A stretch of DNA of 29,635 bases from the NCBI GenBank assembly GCA_052034005.1, contig JBPOJB010000039.1:1-29635 (forward strand). The letters run 5' to 3'. The stretch's first letter is position 1, and the number at the start of each line of letters is the position of its first letter. This stretch comes from JAAYDI01 sp052034005. Its GTDB lineage: Bacteria > Planctomycetota > Planctomycetia > Pirellulales > Pirellulaceae. The notes under the pieces were generated by a model that saw only the letters and a program-made list of their open reading frames with translations, was not told the DNA's origin and did no database searches. Below, piece after piece: positions 10,301 through 15,869 of the stretch. Position numbers and translations under genes: made by a program.

Positions 10301-12149
10301 GCCGGTGGAACAGCTGCCGCGCCGCGACCTGACGCCGGGCGGCACCTGGGTGGTCACAGGCGGGGCGCGCGGCGTGACCGCGGCCGTGGTGCTGGAACTG
10401 GCGCGCCGCTACGGCCCGACCCTGCACGTGATCGGCAAGAGCCCGGCGCCAATGCCCGACGCCCCATGGCGCGATGCCTCGGACGAGCAACTGCGGGCGA
10501 TCAAGGCGGAGACCGTCAGGCAGGCGGTCGCGGCGGGCCGGCCCCCGGATGACGACTGGAAGGTCGTGAGGAAAGACCTGGAGATCGCCCAATCGCTCCG
10601 CGCGTTCGATCAGGCCGGTGTGCGGGCTACCTACCACTCTTGCGACCTCGCCGATTGGGATGCCGTCGACCAGGTCCTGCAGGTCATCCGCCACACGGAC
10701 GGCCCGATCCACGCGATCATCCACGGCGCCGGCTACGCCCGCTCGGCCCGGTTCGAAGACAAGCTGCCGACGTTCATCGACGCGACACTCGCCAAACTCG
10801 ACGGAGCCGTTGCCTTGTTGGCGCTGACGCGCGATGACCCCGTGCAGTACTTCGTCGGGTTCGGTTCGATCAGCGGGCGCTTCGGCGGCAATGGGCTGAC
10901 CGATTACGCCGCAGCCAACGACATGCTCGGCAAATTGGCGGCCTGGTACCGCCACGAGCGGCCGGCGTGCAAGGCGACGTCGTTTCACTGGATGTCCTGG
11001 GACGCGGTCGGCATGGCGGTACGTCCCAGCAGCCAGATCGGCGCCAAGAACGTGCTCCAGATGGACTTCCTGCCGCTGGCGGAAGGGATCGAGCACCTGC
11101 ACGAAGAAATGCGCGCCGGGCTGCCGGAAAGCGAGGTGATGATCGACGACGAGCACTTCCAACGGACGTTTTACCCGGACGAGCCGCCGGTGGACATGGG
11201 TCCGGCCGCGTCGGTGAGTCCGCCGCCACCGGGTAGCGCGCGCCGGCCGCTGATCGACAGCCTACAGGCGCGCGACGGGGCGGGCGCCGTCCAGGCGGAG
11301 GTGTTGTTCCAGCCGCTGGCCGATCCGTTCTTGCGCGAGCATCGGTTGAAAGGAAGGCCGTTCTTGCCCGCCGTGATCGGGATCGAGGCGCTGCTCCAGG
11401 CGGCCGCGGAGTGCGCAGCCGGCCGCTGTATCGGCGCGCTGACAGAGGTCGTGATCCCCAACGGGCTGCTGTTCCACAGCGACGAGCCGGTCGCGACGCG
11501 CGTGACGCTCCAACCGGTCGAACGAGGGCTTGCCGCCCGGTTGACCAGCCAGTTGCGGGACCGCCGCGGCCGGCTGGTGCAGGCCGACCGGCTGCACGTG
11601 CGCGGCGTCGTCGAGTGGGCCCACGCGCCCGAGCCGATCCGGGCGGCGGTGCCGGGCCAACCTCCGCTTGGCTGGCTCCCGTACCGCTATATGGACGATG
11701 CGCCCATCTACCACGGCCCGCCGTTGCGCGGTCTCAAGCAGTGTGCGTTCCAGCACAACGACGGTTGGGGTCGGATCGTCTGCGGCGCACCGGCGGAGCT
11801 TGTCGGCGCCCGTCCGGTCGCCGGCTGGATCTTGCCCTCCGCAGCCCTCGACGCCTGCCTGGTCGCGTGCGGCGCGTTTGTCTTCTTGCAGTTGGGCGGT
11901 TCGGTGGAAGTCCCGCACGGCTTCGACCGCTTGCGGTGGGCGCGGATGCCGCGTGTTGAGGAAACCTGCACGGTGCGACTGACATTCATCGGCCGCGAGG
12001 CGCCGCACAGCCGGTTTGATTTCACGCTCTTTGGAGACGATGGCCAACCGCTGCTGCAGGTGGACGGATACCGCACGATCCAGGTGCTTTCCCACAGCGC
12101 CGCGGCAGCCGCGAGACAGTCTACGAAAGGCCGGGAACCTCATGATTGA
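1398..12149 (+). CDS. Iterative PfaA/HglE-like polyketide/fatty acid megasynthase (TR-KS-KS0-AT-ACP-ACP-KR-KR-DH), 3583 aa
   Basis: Predicted multidomain synthase building a long-chain lipid or polyketide from malonyl units. ATG 1398 follows GGAGG (1384-1388) and places the Rossmann motif at residues 8-14; an open frame upstream to 1320 lacks this support. Domains: thioester-reductase/NAD_binding_4-like 1-370 (GATGLVG 8-14, Y162xxxK166); KS 421-880 with C628, H760, H800; second KS-like 906-1370 with S1114 for Cys and the first His lost; AT from 1477 with GHSFGE (S1569) and H1673, the FH motif suiting malonyl; two ACPs with GIDSI serines S1969 and S2105; two psi-KR/KR modules, about 2195-2715 (Y2627) and 2745-3258 (Y3170, N3174); PS-DH-like 3299-3564 (H3315 in HxxxGxxxxP, D3485). 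Pro/Ala-rich linkers flank the ACPs. No ER, thioesterase or phosphopantetheinyl transferase is present. The gene overlaps the next one by 8 bases. The product is unknown. Confidence 0.93.
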   Translation: MAYYLLSGATGLVGRYLLAGLLDAGMQVAAIVRPRKHESAVDRMESVMGHWEQRHGRPLPRPVVLVGDLCQPRLGLSDADFAWVAGHCGAVVHAAASMKFREDKQGEPFRSNIDGTRNILELCRDASLRAFHYVSTAFVCGLRQGRVLETELDLGQELGNVYEKSKLEAEKLVRAAAYLDSVTIYRPTSVIGDSRTGYVTNYHGFYLPLQLAHAICGMIPPRQMGDRFFARLGLDGSEGKNFVPIDWLASAIVHLVLQRDYHGATYHLANPQPVRVSLIQAVVQEAIERYASRRLVADVEAGELDAYEALFHEYMSIYRSHWRDDPTFDMTFARPALSHLPCPEVDHEMLLRVARYAIENNFSQPRFQASGGVAAARGSRDNRSSGGRRDLPEAPGPVVGGPIEGPDGDQSLEDPSLSADIPIAIIGMGCRLPGADNLEQFWELLLAGRCMVGELPPDRLDVDLYYDPRQGVRGKTYSKLGAIVSHRDVDWRVCPLSDELVGSVDVVHRVMCDTAAAAFRHARLDPFNLPLRNVGVYIGHAQGSRLGGDLTYGTCIEEAAQFLREVEGFAALPPGQQDEVIRELVDRVRRAQPTPAANNRDVRCNMAAGVISKAFGLTGPYLAINSACASSLQALLLAARALQLGRVDMAVAGGASDCKSDTLILFSHARSMSATGSRPFDSSADGLIVGEGYVALVLKTLERALADGDPIQAVVRGLGVSSDGKGKSLWAPLKRGQLKAMERAYRGSVELAGLQYIEAHATATQLGDATELNTLTEILSRHLPPGKKIPVTSVKANIGHTLETAGIAGVIKAVLCMQHGMIAPAVNLSERNPKIDWDRAPIYIPTTPTPWPAPADGSPRRAGVNAFGIGGLNMHVVLDDFNAQTHRLVDAGARSSASRGRRGADDEAIAVIGLGCILPGAQNPAAYWDLLVSGRNPKCDVPADRWRADLAYEPGSRGPFRSCATRGGFITDFTYDWRAHKLPPKQIAQADPLQFMLLDAASQALHDAGYDQRPFDRSAVSVVVGTEFGGDFAFRLQMGLRLPSLQRLITQLLCSRHVAAERAESIAAQYAERLISHWPSLIDETGSYSTSTLASRISKTWDLAGGAAAIDAGSASALSAVAVSIDMLLSGDCDMVICAAGQRRMGLPTYERLSMAGLLASEDPPRSVFDASYDGFLPGEGVGAVLLKRLSDARRDGDRIRAVIRGVGAGHGTSSGTALQLAIDRSLQIARLAPQDLAVMEYGGGSAPEINAVQLAAIAAVHSRAPRREPLLLSSVTGQIGHADGASGMASLIKAVLEVEQGQVPATVGFDTPAPVLAAQAGLLQPVARPTAIGALTPTGRRAAGVCGCSRALAYHLVLEQGEPVPVSAPAFSAAGASVPAADLAEGRICRLGAASYDQLCRRLDSALADPRADYEEARRRVFQPQDTIRLATVAESPETLRHKWSVARQQVGNAASQTVLDRQGIFCRTLPHTPPRIVLVFAGQGSQYPGMLRQLIAEDPAAADALRAADDIWSRHWNGSFAALAWADPSLLGTDVWATQASVLLADYIVHAAVKGRGIDGALVLGHSFGEYAALTAAGAWDLDTALMVTRARCDGIAAYAADRGGLMATTAEPELIEQMRMRITEPLFVANHNAPDQTVVGGSSAGLEQLAALLQAASHRTRLLPVPCPFHTPLMRDAAAPLEKALQSVEIRAPALPMVSIVTNRLVHTPAEIRANLVAHLTAPVRYVELIRSLAAQSPTVFVEIGPGQVLTHLHERILDGRDAAWIPTDHKSRPGRQQIDNVQALLECVGAFDPNRTPAAPGTRFSTEHTETPEIMSAVRHPILRFDATVRRRERMRRSAMSAAARDRLEPPTTKDIPATSASADPTRSAIAERPGSPKVSSSPPAAALGGTPLSAAPLPAAAVPARQAPPAPTQQPVNAVAMVPAPAPAIELERFLINFVVEQTGYPPEVVELDADLEADLGIDSIKKAQLFGELQEYFDVTPTDNLTLDDFPTLRHVLDFLAAVPAGQGLRGGAVLDVTAPLPTAAATAAASAAAAPAPARPTFAREPVPVAPMAAAASPGLPPSELEKFLVNFVVEQTGYPPEVVELDADLEADLGIDSIKKAQLFGELQEYFDVTPTDNLTLDDFPTLRHVVDFLSDAEGSVHYWRVEHGAVTAASHWSSQELAADLLAAPSPSAAVPPPGAGARYDLDDTREQFAQRFVMRTVPAPWPVEARASGPPYGPALVVGDNPEADALRARLAAAGASVGTLAVTGDLDRDLRSFDELFRRQPIYHLFLTTARDADAMCVRSHADWVRRYQRGVLWPYFLCQRWVTLAGEAGLLDKITAVALTNLGGDVGFSGRVAAPEGGALTGLMKAMYFEIAILRSHPGFRAKAIDAPPEAPPDVLADQVVRELVANTVDYELAFVGGERFLQRAEPAAATPRPVADIRYGATWVVTGGARGITAECVFELGKRFGLDLHLVGTSPLPSIDPTWRSLSDQQMKALRSETLASARQAGQSPPEAWERIEKAIEIDRSLRRFADAGLRVTYHTCDVADRDAVAMLLDRIRRQAGPIEGVLHGAGIDRSCRFEKKSRANVVATIGAKVAGAYHLMTLTDDDPVRHFIGLGSISGRLGSNGQTDYCLASDMLSKLTSWYHQRRPDCHAVTLHYHAWDEVGMAFRPQTKVARQMRGAPASMPKREGVEHLLRELYAGPSCTEVMITNWDYYLRFYPDPRPAGRAERPGATARAEAGGAPEVRRGALAQRFVLRALEDPLPTPSGSVLRLDGPAYILGRNPTAWALKQQLEALGTTVHLLPGDGDLPAAIAALESLWREAPACNLFLMTARDDDASELSSKSQWQRRRTRGILIPFGVAQHWCKLRRAAPPAGRPTLVAVTSLGGDFGFQRRPFAPEGGALAGLLKALHIEGLRSEASRLRVKVIDAPADDAPAAVAEAVCRELAAERPQIEVGWIAGRRYAVRSVRQPVEQLPRRDLTPGGTWVVTGGARGVTAAVVLELARRYGPTLHVIGKSPAPMPDAPWRDASDEQLRAIKAETVRQAVAAGRPPDDDWKVVRKDLEIAQSLRAFDQAGVRATYHSCDLADWDAVDQVLQVIRHTDGPIHAIIHGAGYARSARFEDKLPTFIDATLAKLDGAVALLALTRDDPVQYFVGFGSISGRFGGNGLTDYAAANDMLGKLAAWYRHERPACKATSFHWMSWDAVGMAVRPSSQIGAKNVLQMDFLPLAEGIEHLHEEMRAGLPESEVMIDDEHFQRTFYPDEPPVDMGPAASVSPPPPGSARRPLIDSLQARDGAGAVQAEVLFQPLADPFLREHRLKGRPFLPAVIGIEALLQAAAECAAGRCIGALTEVVIPNGLLFHSDEPVATRVTLQPVERGLAARLTSQLRDRRGRLVQADRLHVRGVVEWAHAPEPIRAAVPGQPPLGWLPYRYMDDAPIYHGPPLRGLKQCAFQHNDGWGRIVCGAPAELVGARPVAGWILPSAALDACLVACGAFVFLQLGGSVEVPHGFDRLRWARMPRVEETCTVRLTFIGREAPHSRFDFTLFGDDGQPLLQVDGYRTIQVLSHSAAAAARQSTKGREPHD
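7219..7810 (+). repeat. Near-identical tandem ACP-coding repeat
   Basis: Bases 7219-7402 and 7627-7810 (184 bases, offset 408) differ at only two positions: 7304 T versus 7712 C, and 7332 C versus 7740 T. Both are silent, so the two carrier domains are identical over this stretch, while the linker between them and the sequence just outside diverge. This indicates recent duplication or ongoing gene conversion. Each copy carries the GIDSI phosphopantetheine serine. Confidence 0.9.
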
Positions 12150-12906
12150 CCTCACAGGAAAGGTGGCGTTGGTGACGGGCGGGTCGCGCGGGATCGGCCG
12201 CGCCTGTGTCCTGCGGCTGGCCGAGGCCGGCGCGGACGTTGTCATCAACTACGTGACGGCGCAGGCGTCGGCCGAGGAGGTCGCCGAGCAAGTGCAGGCG
12301 CTCGGCGTGCGGGTGGCCGCGGTCAAGGCGGATGTCAGCGAGCAGGAGGATTGCGACGCGATGATGGAGTATGTCGGCCACCAGTTCGGACGGCTGGATA
12401 TCCTGGTCAGCAACGCCGCGACAGGCGGGTTTCGCCCGCTGTTGGCCATGACGCGGCGCCACTTCGATGCGACGATGAAGACGAACGTAATGGCGTTGAT
12501 CCAGCTGGTGCAGTCGGGAGTCCGACTGCTGGAGTCAACGGAAGGGCGCAGCAAAGTCATCGCCATCTCGAGCCACGGTGCGAACATGGCCATCCCGATG
12601 TACGGAGGCGTGGGGGGGTCCAAGGCGGCCCTGGAAGGCCTCTGCCGCCACCTGGCGCTGGAGCTGGGCGCACGAGGCATCAATGTCAACGTGGTGCGCG
12701 CCGGCCTGGTGGAGACCGATTCGACACGCAAGCTGCCCTACGCCGATGAACTGTTCGCCAGCCGCAGACTCCGCGGCATGACCGGCGATCGATTCCTGGA
12801 GCCGCACGATGTGGCCAACGCCGTGCTGTTCCTGGCCAGCCCGCTGAGTGACATGATCCAGGGCGAGACGCTTACGGTGGACGGCGGCAGCCAGGTCCAC
12901 GTATGA
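12142..12906 (+). CDS. FabL-type SDR, putative trans-acting enoyl-ACP reductase, 254 aa
   Basis: Short-chain dehydrogenase with TGGSRGIG (residues 12-19) for NAD(P) binding and NAATGG at 91-96. The catalytic pair is spaced as Y154-X6-K161, not the Y-X3-K usual for FabG-type ketoreductases. Y-X6-K is the known signature of the enoyl-ACP reductases FabI and FabL, and the segments around RPLLAMTRRHFDATM, SKAALEGL and DMIQGETLTVDGG look like FabL. ATG 12142 lies within the last codons of the megasynthase (8-base overlap), implying translational coupling. The synthase has two KRs and a DH but no ER, so I infer that this enzyme supplies enoyl reduction in trans, as PfaD does for PUFA synthases. It might instead serve housekeeping fatty acid synthesis or be another SDR; the residue spacing makes an ordinary FabG unlikely. 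Confidence 0.88.
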   Translation: MIDLTGKVALVTGGSRGIGRACVLRLAEAGADVVINYVTAQASAEEVAEQVQALGVRVAAVKADVSEQEDCDAMMEYVGHQFGRLDILVSNAATGGFRPLLAMTRRHFDATMKTNVMALIQLVQSGVRLLESTEGRSKVIAISSHGANMAIPMYGGVGGSKAALEGLCRHLALELGARGINVNVVRAGLVETDSTRKLPYADELFASRRLRGMTGDRFLEPHDVANAVLFLASPLSDMIQGETLTVDGGSQVHV

Positions 12907-12910
12907 TGCC

Positions 12911-12925
12911 CGGCCCAACGGGCCG
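12911..12925. terminator. Possible weak terminator hairpin between convergent genes
   Basis: CGGCCC-AAC-GGGCCG forms a perfect 6-bp stem with a 3-nt loop directly after the reductase stop, in the 93-base gap between two convergent genes. No U-tract follows on either strand, so intrinsic termination is uncertain. Confidence 0.3.
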
Positions 12926-12999
12926 CCCCATGGTCTCGCCTTCCCTTTCTTCGTGGGATGCGCCCGGGGCGCGCGCGCCGTGGCGCCGAGGGGGCACGC

Positions 13000-14337
13000 T
13001 CAACGCCCCTGGCGGATCGTCTGCCGTATCTGGTCCAGGTACGCACCGAGCAGCTGCTGCGTCTGCGGGGCGTTGAAATAGTGCGGATCACAGCGCAAGT
13101 GGATGCTGGTTGATCCGCCGTAGAGGATGACGGCCAACGACGCGCGCGTACCCGGCCGCACCGGCGGGACGCCCGCCACACGCTGCAACACCACGTTGCC
13201 GCAGACGAGCTTGCCGTCCTGGCGCGGGAGCCGGGTCCGCACGAAGACGCGACCCACGTAGCTCAACACGGCCGTCGCGAAGCTTCCCTTCCGCCGCAAC
13301 GACCAGCGCACCAGTCCGGGTATGTGGCAGCCGAATCGCAGGCCGCCGACGAAGTACAGGCCGAGCCGTAGCTGCTTGATCCGTGTCGTCTCCGCGTGGA
13401 TCGACCGCAGCAGTTCCCGCGGATCACGGCAATCGACGCTGTCGCGTGTCAAGAACGCGAAGCTCAGCACATTGGCCGCCGGCATGAACTGGTCGGGGCG
13501 GGCGCGCAGGTTGGTCGGCACGTTGATGCGGAACCGCCGGGGTCCCTGCTCGGCGTGCGCCTCGTTCCACCCCTGCAGGGTCAGGAACAGGTCCCGCAGC
13601 AGCACGTCGTTGAACGTCACGCCGTGCGACGTGCTGATGCGGCGCAGCTCCCGCACGTCCTCTGGTTCGAGCGTCTGCGTGCAGAACCCCGGATAAGGCA
13701 GCGCCGGCGCGTCCTGCTGGTCCCGCGGGACCGCCACGAGCGCCGGTCGGTCTCGGAGCAACCGGGCCCAGGTGCGGGCGGTGATCCAGACGTCGCGCAA
13801 CGTCGGGCGATAGTGGGCGGCCGTCAGGCCGAAGTCGCCGCGCAGCGCCAGCCGCGTGGGGTCGAGCGGCCGCAGCGCGCCGAGATCGGGCGTGCCGCCC
13901 ACGAGCGCCGCGTAGGTCACCAACAGGTCCTCGGCAAACTGCAGAGCTCCAACCGCGTCGCAGCACGCATGATGGAACTGCAACAGCAGGCGCGACGCGT
14001 CCTGGCCGCTGCGGACGAACACGCGCAGCCCGGTCTGACGGGCCAGATCAATCCGCTCCCCGCCCGCAGGCGCGATCGGCTCGTCGGCGTCGGACCAGTC
14101 CACCTGGGGCCGGCGCGCGGAAGCCTCGACCCACCTGGGCATCTGACCGGCCGCCGGATCGACCGTCGCACGCAGCATCGGGTGCCGGTCCAAAGCCACC
14201 TGCAATGCGTTCTCCAGCGGCTCGCGGCGCAGCACCCCGGAGAAATGCAGGTCCAGCGGGTAGGTCGGCGAGTACCCGTCCTGGTCGTCGTGCCAGTAGT
14301 AGGTTTCCAGCGGCGTGAGGCGGAGCGGCAGCGGCAC
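13000..14337 (-). CDS. Condensation-domain-superfamily acyltransferase, 445 aa
   Basis: Standalone protein of the CoA-dependent acyltransferase fold (NRPS C domains, PapA, WS/DGAT). The catalytic motif is at residues 122-130, HHACCDAVG, with H123 the expected base and D127 structural; the Gly that normally follows Asp directly is two residues later. The N-terminus (LTPLETYYW, LRREPLENALQVALDRHPMLR) and the segment RINVPTNLRARPDQ fit the two-lobe fold, and about 445 residues is the usual length. The start is a GTG at 14337 with GGGGA about 9 bases upstream. It is transcribed toward the reductase and away from the exporter genes. I infer that it transfers the acyl product of the megasynthase onto an alcohol, sugar or amine, which could also release the chain. 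The acceptor cannot be read from sequence, and the neighbourhood is the only link to the synthase. Confidence 0.82.
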   Translation of the reverse strand: MPLPLRLTPLETYYWHDDQDGYSPTYPLDLHFSGVLRREPLENALQVALDRHPMLRATVDPAAGQMPRWVEASARRPQVDWSDADEPIAPAGGERIDLARQTGLRVFVRSGQDASRLLLQFHHACCDAVGALQFAEDLLVTYAALVGGTPDLGALRPLDPTRLALRGDFGLTAAHYRPTLRDVWITARTWARLLRDRPALVAVPRDQQDAPALPYPGFCTQTLEPEDVRELRRISTSHGVTFNDVLLRDLFLTLQGWNEAHAEQGPRRFRINVPTNLRARPDQFMPAANVLSFAFLTRDSVDCRDPRELLRSIHAETTRIKQLRLGLYFVGGLRFGCHIPGLVRWSLRRKGSFATAVLSYVGRVFVRTRLPRQDGKLVCGNVVLQRVAGVPPVRPGTRASLAVILYGGSTSIHLRCDPHYFNAPQTQQLLGAYLDQIRQTIRQGR

Positions 14338-14717
14338 GATCGGACATCCCCATCATGTTGCCTGAACGCGGAGCGCCGGCACGCGGGCCGTCACGCGGCG
14401 CTGCGCGGGCCGCGCCTACTCGGTCGTTGCCGACCTGCAGCCATGTGGCCCTTCCCGGCTGACTGCCTACGACGATGCAGGTTGACTTGCTCGCCCGCAC
14501 GCCCATTGTTCCTGTGGCGGCCGGCCGGTGCAAGCCGAGTCGGCAAGGACCGGTCGTCGCTGATGGCTTCGACTCCGCCGGCCGAACGCGCCAACGAGCC
14601 GGGCAGGTGCACCGTACATTGACCATCTGGGAGAGTTGCCTTACGATCGACGCGGCAGCCGAGCCGTGCGCGGCGTGACGGGCGGGCCGGCGCGAGACAC
14701 TCGTGGGAAATCGGGAT
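14338..14717. other. 380-base divergent intergenic region
   Basis: It separates the minus-strand acyltransferase from the plus-strand exporter operon. Short open frames here show no motifs or ribosome-binding sites and overlap one another, so I call no gene. It holds the putative exporter promoter at 14619-14647. I found no convincing promoter for the acyltransferase on the minus strand. Confidence 0.5.
14619..14647 (+). promoter_or_regulatory. Possible promoter of the exporter operon
   Basis: TTGACC (14619-14624), a 17-base spacer and TACGAT (14642-14647) match the -35 at 5 of 6 and the -10 at 4 of 6 positions, keeping the key T, A and final T of the -10. It would give a leader of about 65 nt before the adaptor gene. 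Confidence 0.42.
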
Positions 14718-15869
14718 ATGAGCTATCGTCTAGTGTGGCGGATCCTCAGGGTCGTCGTGGTGATCGGGGCCATCGCCGGCGCCGTCTACTGGCTGAAGTT
14801 CTCGCCGGTGCCGGTGGTCGGTTACGCGGCGCAGCAGGGCGAGATTGTAGCGGAAGTGATGGGGACCGGGACGATGGAAGCCCGGGTCAAGTCGACCATC
14901 AGCCCGAAAATCGCGGGCCGGATCCAGAGCATACAGGTTGATCAGGGCGATCGGGTGAACCGGGGTCAGCTGCTCTTCACGCTCGACGACTCGGAGCTGG
15001 CGCAGCAAGTGGAGATCGCTCAGGCGACCATCCTGGCGGCCCAGTCGGCGGTCGACCGGCTCGAAGCCGACCGGGCGCAGTCGGCCGCGGTCCTGGAGCA
15101 GGCCCAGCGGCAGCAGGATCGGACCACCCAATTGCTGGCCAGCAACGCCGTCAGTGTGGAGGAGAGCGACAAGGCGACCGAGGCGCTGCGTGTGGCGGAG
15201 GCGGGTACGGCGCGCTCGGCGGCGGCGCTGATCGAGGGCGAACGACAACTGCACGCTGCCGAGAAGACACTGGCCTACCATCAGGCCCGACTGGCGGACA
15301 CGCAGGTGAGCGCCCCGTTTGCCGGCCTGATCGTCCGACGATTCCGCGATCCGGGCGACATCGTGGTTCCCGGCAGCCCGACGTTGACGTTGATCTCCAC
15401 GGACGAACTCTGGATCACCGCCTGGGTGGACGAAACGCAGATGGCCGCCCTGCGGGTTGGTCAGCCGGCGCGGGTCGTCTTCCGGTCGGAGCCGGCGCGG
15501 GATTTCGTGGGTGAAGTGGCGCGGGTAGGACGGGAGACCGATCGCGAGACGCGCGAGTTCGTGGTGGACGTGCGCGTCACGTCGCTCCCGGACAACTGGG
15601 CCGTCGGCCAACGCGCGGAGGTCTATATCGAGACGGATCGCAAGAGCTCGGCGTTGATCGTGCCGGCCGCGTTCATCCACTGGCAGGACGACCAGCCGGG
15701 GGTGTTCACGCGCCACCACGGCACGGCCCAGTGGCGGGAGGTGCAGCTGGGGCTGCGCGCGCGGGACGTGGTCGAAGTCACCGCGGGGCTGGAAGTGGGC
15801 GAGGTGGTGCTGGCGGCGCGGACGGCCAAGAGCCCGTTGGTCCCGGGCCGGAGCGTGGAGCTGCCATGA
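14718..15869 (+). CDS. DevB/HlyD-type periplasmic adaptor (membrane fusion) protein, 383 aa
   Basis: Links an inner-membrane ABC exporter to an outer-membrane channel. An N-terminal membrane anchor (about residues 6-28, VWRILRVVVVIGAIAGAVYW) is followed by the first lipoyl half (IAGRIQSIQVDQGDRVNRGQ), an Ala/Gln/Glu-rich coiled-coil hairpin at about 90-200, the second lipoyl half (VSAPFAGLIVRRFRDPGDIV) and a beta-barrel. ATG 14718 has GTGGGA about 10 bases upstream; a GTG at 14703 in the same frame is an alternative. The stop overlaps the permease start as ATGA. The adaptor-permease-ATPase order is that of cyanobacterial devBCA, which exports heterocyst glycolipids. MacA-type macrolide adaptors are the other possibility, but in MacB systems permease and ATPase are fused, whereas here they are separate. 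Confidence 0.9.
   Translation: MSYRLVWRILRVVVVIGAIAGAVYWLKFSPVPVVGYAAQQGEIVAEVMGTGTMEARVKSTISPKIAGRIQSIQVDQGDRVNRGQLLFTLDDSELAQQVEIAQATILAAQSAVDRLEADRAQSAAVLEQAQRQQDRTTQLLASNAVSVEESDKATEALRVAEAGTARSAAALIEGERQLHAAEKTLAYHQARLADTQVSAPFAGLIVRRFRDPGDIVVPGSPTLTLISTDELWITAWVDETQMAALRVGQPARVVFRSEPARDFVGEVARVGRETDRETREFVVDVRVTSLPDNWAVGQRAEVYIETDRKSSALIVPAAFIHWQDDQPGVFTRHHGTAQWREVQLGLRARDVVEVTAGLEVGEVVLAARTAKSPLVPGRSVELP

Noticed and set aside
9495..11162. 555-codon minus-strand open frame within the synthase
   Set aside because: It is opposite the KR modules, whose motifs (TGGARG, GSISGR, YAAAN) are intact; its own translation is low-complexity and unrecognisable.
12142..12906. Ordinary FabG-type 3-oxoacyl-ACP reductase
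   Set aside because: The catalytic spacing is Y-X6-K rather than Y-X3-K, and the synthase already has two KR domains; an enoyl reductase fits better.
14475..14678. Small gene in the divergent intergenic region
   Set aside because: Several overlapping short frames exist on both strands without motifs or ribosome-binding sites, and the likely exporter promoter lies across them.
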